In this document: one piece after another, positions 15,491 to 23,113 of the stretch | Layout of the letters: every line of letters starts with the position of its first letter | Position numbering within the stretch: the stretch's first letter is position 1 | Source: Candidatus Contendibacter sp. | GTDB taxonomy: Bacteria > Pseudomonadota > Gammaproteobacteria > Competibacterales > Competibacteraceae | Assembly (NCBI GenBank): GCA_029624765.1 | Contig: JARSSO010000044.1 | Span: forward strand, 1-57,066 | Length of the DNA stretch: 57,066 nt | Reading direction: 5' to 3' | Translations under genes and position numbers: made by a program | Notes under the pieces: model-generated | Told to the model about the DNA's origin: nothing | Databases searched by the model: none | The model's input: the letters and a program-made list of their open reading frames with translations, nothing else

Positions 15491-16759
15491 ATGCTTCCAA
15501 CCGATTGCGGTTCCAGCGACCGGCTGCTGACGCTGGGCGAAGCCGTCGCCGCCGCGCTGAATACGGTCCAGCCGATCCAGGCGGTCGAAACCGTGCCGCT
15601 GATGGAAGCCTTTGGCCGGGTGCTGGCCGGCGATCTGCCGGCCCGGCTCGATGTCCCGCCCCACGACAATTCGGCGATGGATGGCTTCGCCCTGCATCGG
15701 GCCGATTTGAAGCTGGACCGGCCGACCCGGCTACCGGTGGTCGGCCAGGCGCTGGCGGGACATCCGTATCGCGGCACGGTTCCGCGCGGCGTGGCCGTTC
15801 GGATCACCACCGGCGCCCTGACCCCGGACGGGCCGGACGCGGTGATCATGCAGGAGCAGTGTCGGATCGCGCCGGACGAGAGCTGGATCGAGATCGAGCC
15901 CAAGGTTGCCGCCCGGATTGGACCGGGCGAGAACATCCGCCGCCGGGGCGAGGATGTGCAAGCCGGAACCGTGCTGCTGCCGCGCGGCTCGCGGCTGCGC
16001 CCGCAGGATGTGGCGCTGGCGGCGGGGCAGGGGATCGCCACGCTGGATATGATTCGCCGGCCGCGGGTGGCGGTGGCCTCCACCGGCGACGAGTTGCGCG
16101 AGCCCGGCATGGAATTGTCGCCGGGGGCGATTTACGAAACCAACCGCCATGTCCTGATCGGCCTGTTGCGGCGGCTGGGCTGCGCGGTGACCGACCTGGG
16201 AATTCTGCGCGACGACCGGGAGGCGGTGTTGCCCGCGCTGCGGGAAGCGGCGGCGACGCACGATGTGCTGCTGACTTCGGGTGGGGTGTCAGTTGGCACA
16301 GCCGACCTCGTCAAGGACGTGATCGCCGAACTGGGCCGGATCGAGTTCTGGCGGCTGGCGGTCAAGCCGGGCAAGCCGGTGACCTTTGGACGGATTCAGG
16401 ACTGCGTGGTCCTCGGCCTGCCGGGCAACCCCGTGTCGGTCATGGTGTCCTTCCTGGTGTTCGCCCGGCCGCTGCTCCTGAAACTGATGGGGACGGAGCC
16501 CGGCGAGCCGTTGCGACTGCGGGTCACGGCGGATTTCGCGTTCCGGCGCAAACCGGGCCGGCGCGAATGGCTGCGAGCGCGGTTGCGGTTCGAGCCCGAG
16601 CGGGGACCACTGGTCAGCATTTACCCCAACAACAGTTCGGGGGCGCTCTCGTCGCTGTCCTGGGCCGACGGACTGGTGGAACTGCCGGAAGCGTGCGCCG
16701 GGATCGCGCCCGGCGATGCGGTGGACTATCTGCCGTTCAGCGGGCTGGGGGTGGAGTAA
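15491..16759 (+). CDS. moeA: Molybdopterin molybdenumtransferase MoeA
   Basis: The 422-residue protein matches MoeA over its whole length. It has the N-terminal helix region, the motif PPHDNSAMDGFALH (about residues 57-70), the beta domain, TSGGVSVG near 259 and the molybdate-binding LPGNPVSVMVSF near 310-321. MoeA inserts molybdate into adenylylated molybdopterin to make the molybdenum cofactor. GAGGAATCG before the ATG is a fitting ribosome binding site. It is alone on its strand; with mobB in the window, the organism probably makes molybdoenzymes with the guanine-dinucleotide cofactor. The 279-bp divergent gap upstream has no other gene. Confidence 0.93.
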   Translation: MLPTDCGSSDRLLTLGEAVAAALNTVQPIQAVETVPLMEAFGRVLAGDLPARLDVPPHDNSAMDGFALHRADLKLDRPTRLPVVGQALAGHPYRGTVPRGVAVRITTGALTPDGPDAVIMQEQCRIAPDESWIEIEPKVAARIGPGENIRRRGEDVQAGTVLLPRGSRLRPQDVALAAGQGIATLDMIRRPRVAVASTGDELREPGMELSPGAIYETNRHVLIGLLRRLGCAVTDLGILRDDREAVLPALREAAATHDVLLTSGGVSVGTADLVKDVIAELGRIEFWRLAVKPGKPVTFGRIQDCVVLGLPGNPVSVMVSFLVFARPLLLKLMGTEPGEPLRLRVTADFAFRRKPGRREWLRARLRFEPERGPLVSIYPNNSSGALSSLSWADGLVELPEACAGIAPGDAVDYLPFSGLGVE

Positions 16760-16812
16760 CGCCGATTCCGGCGGGTGGCGCGGTTTGTCCTTTGCCACCG
16801 CCATCGCTGGCC

Positions 16813-17376
16813 TCACTGACTTTTGAGATGGCCGATGTATTGCACTTGGTGGGAGCCGGGGATGTCGCCGGGGGCGCTGATGGTCGCCGGCTTGAAGGTG
16901 ATACGCGCATCGGCGTGTTCGAACGCTCGCAGCACCAGTTCCGAGCAGAAGAACGAGGATTCGGGAGAAATCGTGTTGATGGCCTCGCCGATGTCCTGGA
17001 TCACGCCTAACGGTATGGATATCGCGTGCATCACCATCCCGCCGACCGTATGTTTTGACGCGCCCACCACGCCGGCGTAGTCATAGCTTTTGCCGACTTG
17101 ACTGGAGGCGTAGCGGATGACCAGTCTTGCCTGAGTGGCGCTCAGATTCTTGCGTCGATAGACGACGGCGAGCGTGTCGTCGCTTAGGGCGAATTCGAGT
17201 TTTTGCCGGACCACGCCCTCGCCGATTGCCTCAATCACCTCACCCTCGCCGATATAGAGGGCAGCGTGACTGTAGGGAGACGCCGAACCAGTTCGAATGA
17301 CGGTCGAGACCTTGCCTGACCCGGTGGAGACGATGATGTCGGCGGGTTGCATGTCCGCCTGGGTGATTTTTGCCAT
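16813..17376 (-). CDS. YiiX/YaeF-type permuted NlpC/P60 cysteine hydrolase
   Basis: The 187-residue protein has the circularly permuted papain-like layout. A His motif SPYSHAALYIG (about residues 33-43) comes before the Cys motif SSFFCSELVLRAF (about 143-155). Such enzymes hydrolyse amide or ester bonds in peptidoglycan or lipids, but the substrate of this group is not established. There is no signal peptide. The region near residues 105-125 is hydrophobic and Gly-rich. It lies 30 bp after a small hypothetical gene on the same strand and converges with moeA. Confidence 0.8.
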   Translation of the reverse strand: MAKITQADMQPADIIVSTGSGKVSTVIRTGSASPYSHAALYIGEGEVIEAIGEGVVRQKLEFALSDDTLAVVYRRKNLSATQARLVIRYASSQVGKSYDYAGVVGASKHTVGGMVMHAISIPLGVIQDIGEAINTISPESSFFCSELVLRAFEHADARITFKPATISAPGDIPGSHQVQYIGHLKSQ

Positions 17377-17406
17377 GACAGCGCTCCTGCCTGGGGATGA
17401 GGAGGG

Positions 17407-17868
17407 TTATTTTCCCGTCCAGCAGTACCAATCGATCTTTTTAGCCATGATGGGTTTGCTGCTGCGAACGCGCAACTCGGTGAACCGGCGGCTTTTGCGG
17501 AATCCGGCCCCTTCCTCGGGATTGACCAGGCCGAAACTGATCAGAGCGCCCAGGCTGACGGGGACGAGCAAAAAACGCTCACCGCTCTGATCGCGCAATT
17601 CGACGTGGATATCCAGTTCCGAGCCGTCGCGCAGGAGCAACGGCCCCTCGGGTTTCACCCAGCCGTCGATCTCTGGAAGTTGCATCCGAATCTTCTGACC
17701 GGTTCTTTGAACTTCCAGGGGTGGAGTAATAGCCAGGGTCGTCCATTCCGGCCCCAGCATCGCCGATTCGGCCACGACGCGGACCACGGCGTTATCGATG
17801 CCGCCAAATCCCATCAGCCAGAAGCTTGAAAGGGTAAGCAACCGCTTGGCCTGTTTGCCGAAGGACAT
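17407..17868 (-). CDS. Hypothetical exported or membrane-anchored protein
   Basis: The 153-residue protein begins with a basic then hydrophobic segment (KQAKRLLTLSSFWLMGFGG), which could be a signal or anchor. The remainder is predicted beta-rich: strands alternate in residues 30-150 and no catalytic motif stands out. I do not recognise the family. It is co-directional with the NlpC/P60-like hydrolase 30 bp downstream, so the two may act together. GGGAGAAACAAC precedes the ATG. Confidence 0.65.
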   Translation of the reverse strand: MSFGKQAKRLLTLSSFWLMGFGGIDNAVVRVVAESAMLGPEWTTLAITPPLEVQRTGQKIRMQLPEIDGWVKPEGPLLLRDGSELDIHVELRDQSGERFLLVPVSLGALISFGLVNPEEGAGFRKSRRFTELRVRSSKPIMAKKIDWYCWTGK

Positions 17869-18144
17869 GTTGTTTCTCCCGTAAGTGGATCAACCGGCCA
17901 GGACGCTATGTTCCATACGAACAACTGTAGTCGCTGGTAGGGGAGATCGGAATGGGAATCGGGTCTCTTCACGTGTGAAATTTATGTCGCTGTGGATTTC
18001 CCTGGGATGAAGGCTAGGATTGACTTGCTTTAGCCGCAATTTTTATCGGAAATCCTCTTCCTGGCATTCTAGGGAACGTTCAAGGGCAAGGATTGGCTTG
18101 ACGGCTCGAAACGGGGTTTAATCCTTGCTCAATATCCGTGCACC

Positions 18145-19728
18145 ATGGTAGCACTGGCCATGAATACGACCAATTCGAATTCCACTCCCAACCCCAAGCG
18201 ACCCTGGTCGCAAGTAGTCCGACCATCGATGTCTGGCAACCTGATGCGACTTGGCGCTGTCGTTCTCGGCGTCGGCCTCTTGCTGTGCCTGGCGATCTTC
18301 GTCTGGTTCTTCTGCCGCATCGAACCCGGTTCCGGCCAGATCGCCGTCCTGATCCGCAAGACCGGCGATGACCTGCCGCCCGGCGCGATCATCGCCCTGG
18401 AACCGGGGCAGAAGGGCATCCAGTTCGAGGTGCTGCCGGAAGGGCGCTATTTCCGCGATCCCTATACCTGGGGCTGGACCATCGCCAAGATCACCGACAT
18501 TCCCGCCGGCAAGCTCGGCGTGCTCACCCGTCTGTACGGCAAGGAACCGCCGCCGGGCCGGATCGTGGTCGGGGGAGACTGTAGCCAGGCCGGCCCGAAC
18601 GACGAAAAGGGCATCCTCGCCGCCGTGTTGCGACCGGGCAAATATCGCATCAATCCTTATGCCTGCCAGGTCGCGCTGTTCGACGCCCTGTCCATTCGCC
18701 CCGGCGCGGTCGGGGTGGTGACCTCGCTGGTCGGCCAGGATGTGTTGAACGATCCCCTGCCGCCACAGGCCCGCAACACCTATCTGGTTGGTGAGAGCCT
18801 CAAGGGCGTGGTGCCGCAGGTGCTCGATCCCGGCACCTATTACCTGAATCCCTATGTCTACAACGTGGTCGAGGTGACCCTGCAAAGTCAGCGTTTCGTG
18901 CTGGGCGGCGAGGACGCCATCAGCTTCCTGACCCTGGACGGCTTCAACGTCGATGTCGAAGGCACCATCGAGTTCGGCATCGAGCGCGACCGGGCGGCGC
19001 TGATCACCCATCAGGTCGGCGACATGGAGGACGTGCTCAAAAAGCTCATCCTCCCGCCCGCCCGCGGGTTCAGCCGGATCGAGGGCAGCAAGCATCCGGC
19101 GATCAATTTCATCGTCGGCGAGACCCGCCAGAAATTTCAGGATAACCTGGAGCAGCACTTGCGCGAGAAGGCGCGGCGCTGGGGCGTGGCGATCAAGTCG
19201 GTGCTGATTCGCAACATCGTTACGCCGGACGCCATCGCCAGCATCATCCGCGACCGCGAGGTGAGCGTGCAAAACGCCCGCAAGTTCGAGCAGCAGATCG
19301 AACAGGCCCGCTCGCTGGCGGAACTGACCCGGCAGGAAATGCTGGCCAAGCAGAACCAGGAAAAGGTGGCGGCGGAAACCAGCCGAATTCAGGCAGTGAT
19401 CCGGGCGGAACAGGATTTGGCGGTGCGGATCACCGCCGCCAACCGGGAGCTGGAGGTGGCCCGACTGGAGAACGAGGCGGCCGCCGCCCAGGCCGAGGCG
19501 ATTCTGGCCAAGGCGCGGGCCGACCGCGACGTGATCGCCTTCGATAACCAGGCGCGAGCGGAGGTGATCGCCTCGCAGGTGCGCGCCTTCAAGACCGGGA
19601 TGAACCTGGCGCGTCACACGTTCTATCAGAAAGTCGGCCCGCGCATCGTCTCGCTGCTGGGTAGCGACGCCCCGACCAGCTTCGGGGGACTGTTCCAACC
19701 CTATCTGTCCAAGGAGACCAGGCCATGA
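18145..19728 (+). CDS. SPFH/Band-7 domain membrane protein with three N-terminal vault-like repeats
   Basis: The 527-residue protein has one N-terminal transmembrane helix (about 33-54). Three repeats of roughly 60 residues follow, each starting near a PG-x-GV motif and carrying an LxPGxYxxNPY-like turn (for example VLRPGKYRINPYA and VLDPGTYYLNPYV). An SPFH/Band-7 domain (about 250-390) and a coiled coil rich in Glu, Gln and Ala (about 385-480) come next. SPFH proteins form membrane-associated oligomeric assemblies. The start is uncertain: ATG 18145 and ATG 18160 are both possible and neither has a clear ribosome binding site. Its stop overlaps the start of the next SPFH gene by four bases. 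Confidence 0.85.
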   Translation: MVALAMNTTNSNSTPNPKRPWSQVVRPSMSGNLMRLGAVVLGVGLLLCLAIFVWFFCRIEPGSGQIAVLIRKTGDDLPPGAIIALEPGQKGIQFEVLPEGRYFRDPYTWGWTIAKITDIPAGKLGVLTRLYGKEPPPGRIVVGGDCSQAGPNDEKGILAAVLRPGKYRINPYACQVALFDALSIRPGAVGVVTSLVGQDVLNDPLPPQARNTYLVGESLKGVVPQVLDPGTYYLNPYVYNVVEVTLQSQRFVLGGEDAISFLTLDGFNVDVEGTIEFGIERDRAALITHQVGDMEDVLKKLILPPARGFSRIEGSKHPAINFIVGETRQKFQDNLEQHLREKARRWGVAIKSVLIRNIVTPDAIASIIRDREVSVQNARKFEQQIEQARSLAELTRQEMLAKQNQEKVAAETSRIQAVIRAEQDLAVRITAANRELEVARLENEAAAAQAEAILAKARADRDVIAFDNQARAEVIASQVRAFKTGMNLARHTFYQKVGPRIVSLLGSDAPTSFGGLFQPYLSKETRP

Positions 19729-21449
19729 ACAAGGTCGGCGTCGGGATCGGCGCGGTCGCGCTGGTGGTGGGGGGATGGTTGGTCTGGCAATGGGGATTTT
19801 GCCGGCTCTACGTGGAGCCGGGCGCCATGGCCGTCGTCACCGCCAAGACCGGCGCGGCGTTGCCGCCGGGGCAGATTCTGGCCCAGCCGGGGCAGAAGGG
19901 CATTCAGGAAGCGGTGCTCGGCGAGGGCCGGCATTTTCTCAATCCCTGGCTGTACGAGCACAAGATCATGCCGCTGGTCACCATTCCCGCCGGCAAGGTG
20001 GGCGTGGTCACCTCCATGGTCGGCGCCGAGTTGCCGGCGGGCGAGTTCCTGGCGGAGCCCGGTCAAAAGGGCATCTGGCGCCGGGTGCTGGGTCCCGGCA
20101 AGCACCGCCTGAATCCCTATGGTTACCGGATCGACATCGTGGACGCCGTCAGCATTCCGGTCGGCTACGTCGGCGTGGTGACCAGCCTGTCGGGCAAGCA
20201 GACCACACCCGACGCCTTCGCCGGTCCGGGGGAAAAGGGCGTGCGTCGGGACATCCTGCAACCCGGCCTGTATTACGTAAACCCCAAGGAACTGCAAGTG
20301 GACCTGCTGGAAATCGGGGTCAATCAGGTGTCGCTGCTCGGCAAGACCGGCGGCGAGGTGGTGACCAAGGCGCAGATGGCCTCGCGCAATGTGGCGATGG
20401 AGGGTTTGCAGAAGCGGGCGCTGGCCGAGCAGAAGGAAAAGCGGCTGGATTATCTGGCGCAGCAACGGGCGCAGGAACCGGCGGCGGAGCAGAGTAGGGT
20501 GGAGGGCAGCTTGCGCCGGACGGCGCCGGCCAAGCCCCCCGCTGCCAACGTACCGGCGGCCTCGGTGCCAGTCGCGCCGCCGGATGTCAGCAACCTGCTG
20601 AGTTTGAATCAGTTCGTCGAGTTTCCCTCCCGCGACGGCTTCGAGATCAGCCTGGACATGACGGTGGAATTCGAGTTCCTGCCGGAGCATATCGCCTGGA
20701 TTTACCAAAGCTACGGCGATTTGCCGGCGGTGGTGGACAAGATCATCATGCCGCAGATTCTGTCGGTGTCGCGGCTGAAGGGATCGGCGTACCGGGCCAA
20801 GGATTTCATCGTCGGCGAGGGGCGGGAAAAATTTCAGAACGACCTGACCGATGCGCTGGGCCGAACCATCGAGGAGAAGCGCATCGTCGTCCACGACGCT
20901 CTGATTCGCCACGTCAACGTGCCCATGCAGATTCTCGATCCGATCCAGCAGGCGAGCATCGCCATCGAGCAGGATTTGACCAACAAGGAAAAACAGAACA
21001 CCGCCCGCAAGCAGGCGGAGCTCAATACCGAACTGGGGTTGGTGGACCAACGCCGCCAGCAGGTCGCCCAGGAAACCGAGAAGCTCAAGGCGGAGATTCA
21101 GGCCGACCAGGAAAAACAGGTGGCCCGGCTCCGGGCGGAAGCCCAGCGGCAAGCTGCCGAAATCGACAAGCAGACCGCGTTGGTCCGCGCCGACAAGACG
21201 CGGAAATTGGGTCAGGCGCAGGCCAGTACCGTGACCTGGGTGGAAGGGGAAAAGGCCAAGGGCTTCGAGCTGAAGGCGGCGGCCTTCGGCGATCCGGCGG
21301 CGTTGACCCTGTGGGAGTTCGCCCAAAATTTGAACCCGGAGATGCGGGTCAATATTCTGCACGCCGGGCCGGGCACGCTGTGGACCGATTTGGAGAAAGC
21401 GACCTTGGGCGAACTGGGCGGGGCGGCGGTGCTGAAGCAGGGTCGATAG
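19725..21449 (+). CDS. Second SPFH/Band-7 family protein, coupled to the first
   Basis: The 574-residue protein has a membrane helix at residues 5-24 and three tandem repeats of about 57 residues (about 30-205). Compare GQKGIQEAVLGEGRHFLNPW, GQKGIWRRVLGPGKHRLNPY and GEKGVRRDILQPGLYYVNPK. A charged/Ala-Pro linker (about 225-285), an SPFH domain (about 290-420) and a long coiled coil (about 420-520) follow. AAGGAGACC precedes the ATG, which overlaps the previous stop (ATGA). The pair probably forms a hetero-oligomer. The last 139 bp of the gene exist again, decayed, at 21970-22107. Confidence 0.85.
   Translation: MNKVGVGIGAVALVVGGWLVWQWGFCRLYVEPGAMAVVTAKTGAALPPGQILAQPGQKGIQEAVLGEGRHFLNPWLYEHKIMPLVTIPAGKVGVVTSMVGAELPAGEFLAEPGQKGIWRRVLGPGKHRLNPYGYRIDIVDAVSIPVGYVGVVTSLSGKQTTPDAFAGPGEKGVRRDILQPGLYYVNPKELQVDLLEIGVNQVSLLGKTGGEVVTKAQMASRNVAMEGLQKRALAEQKEKRLDYLAQQRAQEPAAEQSRVEGSLRRTAPAKPPAANVPAASVPVAPPDVSNLLSLNQFVEFPSRDGFEISLDMTVEFEFLPEHIAWIYQSYGDLPAVVDKIIMPQILSVSRLKGSAYRAKDFIVGEGREKFQNDLTDALGRTIEEKRIVVHDALIRHVNVPMQILDPIQQASIAIEQDLTNKEKQNTARKQAELNTELGLVDQRRQQVAQETEKLKAEIQADQEKQVARLRAEAQRQAAEIDKQTALVRADKTRKLGQAQASTVTWVEGEKAKGFELKAAAFGDPAALTLWEFAQNLNPEMRVNILHAGPGTLWTDLEKATLGELGGAAVLKQGR
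21311..21449 (+). repeat. Direct repeat, copy 1: functional 3' end of the second SPFH gene
   Basis: This 139-bp segment is the final part of the SPFH gene from GTGGGAGTTC to its TAG. It aligns with 21970-22107 with scattered substitutions and one single-base deletion in copy 2. The intervening 520 bp carry a pyrimidine-dimer glycosylase gene and a REP unit. Confidence 0.85.
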
Positions 21450-21469
21450 GGCGTCTTCGGTCTATCTCA

Positions 21470-21922
21470 ATGCGATTGTGGTCTCTGCATCCGAAATATC
21501 TCGATCCCAAAGGTTTGGTTGCCCTTTGGCGAGAGGGGCTGCTTGCTCGCGCTGTCCTGAGTCATCAAACGCGCGGTTATCGCGCTCACCCACAGATTTA
21601 TAGGTTCCAGCGCCATCGCAGTCCGATGTCCGCGATCAATGCCTATCTGTCGGTGGTTTACGAAGAGGCCCGATTGCGGGGCTACCATTTCGATGAATCG
21701 AAGCTTGAAGCAGTCGGTCATATCGAGGCCATTCCTGTCACCACCGGCCAAATCGCGTTCGAGTGGCAACATTTGCTTGGCAAGCTGGCCACGCGTTCCC
21801 CGCACCTATACGAGCAATGGCGGGACGTGGCGCAACCGGAACCCCACCCCCTGTTCGCGCCTTGTCCTGGCTCGATAGAGAGTTGGGAAAAAATGGTGCG
21901 TATTGGTAATCGAGCGGGCTAA
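21470..21922 (+). CDS. Pyrimidine-dimer DNA glycosylase/endonuclease V-like protein
   Basis: The 150-residue protein begins MRLWSLHPKYLDPKGLVALW, which I recognise as the N-terminus of the bacterial Pyr_excise family related to T4 endonuclease V. The conserved AVLSHQTRGYRAHPQ (about residues 28-42) and WQHLL (about 101-105) are present. T4 endonuclease V cleaves the glycosyl bond at pyrimidine dimers and nicks the abasic site; the role here is inferred from that. The ATG at 21470 gives the family's typical start, although the frame is open further upstream into the SPFH gene. It lies between two copies of the SPFH gene tail, 20 bp after the SPFH stop. Confidence 0.75.
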   Translation: MRLWSLHPKYLDPKGLVALWREGLLARAVLSHQTRGYRAHPQIYRFQRHRSPMSAINAYLSVVYEEARLRGYHFDESKLEAVGHIEAIPVTTGQIAFEWQHLLGKLATRSPHLYEQWRDVAQPEPHPLFAPCPGSIESWEKMVRIGNRAG

Positions 21923-21930
21923 TGATCCAA

Positions 21931-21960
21931 ACGATGCGCTTCCCTTCGTTCAGGCATCTA
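21931..21960 (+). repeat. Degenerate REP unit of the RAYT system
   Basis: The segment contains GATGCGCTTCCCTTCGTTC, as in the REP units at 22981 and 23043, but the right arm is shortened to AGGCATC, lacking CGC. It is joined directly to the duplicated SPFH tail. Confidence 0.7.
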
Positions 21961-21969
21961 CAGCGGGCT

Positions 21970-22107
21970 GTGGGAATTCGCCCAAGTCTGAACCAGGATG
22001 TGCGGATCAATATCCTGCACGCCGGGCCAGGCACACTGTGGATCGATTTGGAAAAGGCGACCCTGGGCGAACTGGGCGGGACGGCGGTGCTGAAGCAGGG
22101 CCGCTAG
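21970..22107 (+). pseudogene. Direct repeat, copy 2: decayed duplicate of the SPFH gene 3' end
   Basis: The 138 bp match the end of the second SPFH gene, from GTGGGAATTC to the terminal TAG. A one-base deletion near the left end shifts the frame relative to the original, and no start or upstream part is present, so it cannot encode a working protein. The protein tail (HAGPGTLW, DLEKATLGELGG, VLKQGR) is still readable. The divergence between copies suggests an old duplication. Confidence 0.85.
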
Positions 22108-22208
22108 CGTGAGGCTTTTGGGTTCCTGATTAGCAAGATTCTTCAGCCCCCTGTTTTATAACATAAATCGAGCGCAAACTGGTGCATCCTTCACCTTGGG
22201 GTCAGGCC

Positions 22209-22382
22209 ATGCCGATGAATCGGATTCAATTTCAACAAGGGTTATCGTTGCCCGCGTTTCTGAAGCAGTTCGGCACCGAAACCCAGTGCGAAATGGTGCT
22301 GGAAAGCGCCCGTTGGCCGGAAGGCTTTCGTTGCTCCCACTGTGGTGAAGCGCGTCATTATGTCCTGCGTCAGCCCGCGTAG
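22209..22382 (+). pseudogene. N-terminal fragment of an IS1595-family transposase
   Basis: The 57-codon frame starting MNRIQFQQGLSLPAFLKQFG and continuing to WPEGFRCSHCGEARHY matches the N-terminal zinc-ribbon region of IS1595-type transposases. Only the first CxxC pair is present. The frame stops at a TAG formed exactly where an inverted REP unit begins (22376), so the DDE domain is missing. It is a remnant cut by, or joined to, the REP element. Confidence 0.7.
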
Positions 22383-22412
22383 GATGCGCTGAACGAAGGG
22401 AAGCGCATCATT
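22376..22412 (-). repeat. REP unit, inverted, 5' of the RAYT gene
   Basis: GATGCGCTGAACGAAGGGAA followed by GCGCATC is the reverse complement of the units downstream of the transposase gene. GATGCGCT/AGCGCATC pair as an 8-bp stem around an 11-nt loop. It lies about 30 bp before the RAYT start codon. Confidence 0.85.
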
Positions 22413-22443
22413 CGCGCAATGACAGAGACAATCCGAACCGATC

Positions 22444-22974
22444 ATGACAGACTATCGCCGCGCGTACATTCCAGGCGCCACCTGGTTTTTCACGGTCAAT
22501 CTTGCCGAGAGACAATGCAACCGCCTGCTGGTCGAACGCATCGAATCGTTGCGCCTGGCCTTCGCCTACACCCGGAAACGGTGGCCTTTCCAAATGGAGG
22601 CGGTGGTGGTTTTGCCGGACCACCTTCATTGCGTATGGACGCTACCGCAAGGGGACGCTGATTTCTCCACCCGCTGGAATTTGCTCAAAGGGCATTTCTC
22701 CCGCTCGATAGCCAAAGGTGAGCGCATCTCGCGAAGCCGGGAGAAGCGGGGCGAGCGAGGCTTATGGCAACGGCGATTTTGGGAGCACTTGGTCAGGGAT
22801 CAGGAAGATTTCAACCGTCACGTGGATTACATCCACTGGAATCCGGTAAAACATGGATGGGTGAAAAAAATAGCTGATTGGCCCCATTCGAGTTTCCACC
22901 GATTCGTGGCGCAAGGCGTTTATCCCACCGATTGGGGTGGCGTTGAAATAGCCGAAGTGCGGGGCGGAGAATGA
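22444..22974 (+). CDS. REP-associated tyrosine transposase (RAYT)
   Basis: The 176-residue protein has the Y1/HUH single-strand transposase layout of RAYTs: the N-terminal GATWFFTVNLAER strand, the metal-binding His-hydrophobe-His in VVLPDHLHCVWTLP (about residues 55-68), and WQRRFWEHLVRDQEDFNRHVDYIHWNPVKHGW near 115-146. The last includes the likely catalytic Tyr in HVDYIHWNP. RAYTs bind, cleave and rejoin REP hairpins and are thought to spread them through the genome. Flanking REP units in both orientations make this a complete REPtron-like unit. The length is normal and no disruption is visible, so the enzyme may be active. Confidence 0.92.
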   Translation: MTDYRRAYIPGATWFFTVNLAERQCNRLLVERIESLRLAFAYTRKRWPFQMEAVVVLPDHLHCVWTLPQGDADFSTRWNLLKGHFSRSIAKGERISRSREKRGERGLWQRRFWEHLVRDQEDFNRHVDYIHWNPVKHGWVKKIADWPHSSFHRFVAQGVYPTDWGGVEIAEVRGGE

Positions 22975-22979
22975 CCCGA

Positions 22980-23020
22980 GCGATGCGCTTCCCTTCGTTC
23001 AGCGCATCCTACGCGGATTA
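22980..23020 (+). repeat. REP unit 1, 3' of the RAYT gene
   Basis: GATGCGCT, an 11-nt loop (TCCCTTCGTTC) and AGCGCATC form a hairpin, followed by the conserved tail CTACGCGGATTA. It starts about 8 bp after the RAYT stop. Confidence 0.88.
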
Positions 23021-23040
23021 CGCGGGCCGTCATTACGCCA

Positions 23041-23082
23041 AACGATGCGCTTCCCTTCGTTCAGCGCATCCTACGCGGATTA
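23041..23082 (+). repeat. REP unit 2, tandem with unit 1
   Basis: It is an exact second copy of the hairpin and the CTACGCGGATTA tail, in the same orientation and about 60 bp further on. An AACGATGC leader also occurs in the degenerate copy at 21931. Confidence 0.88.
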
Positions 23083-23113
23083 AGGCGCGGAATCGTCGAA
23101 CGCGGCCATCGGA

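Noticed and set aside
1026..21449. Link between the VIT-domain gene and the vault-like SPFH proteins
   Set aside because: The shared word vault is historical; VIT is a different fold from the vault shoulder, and the loci are 15 kb apart.
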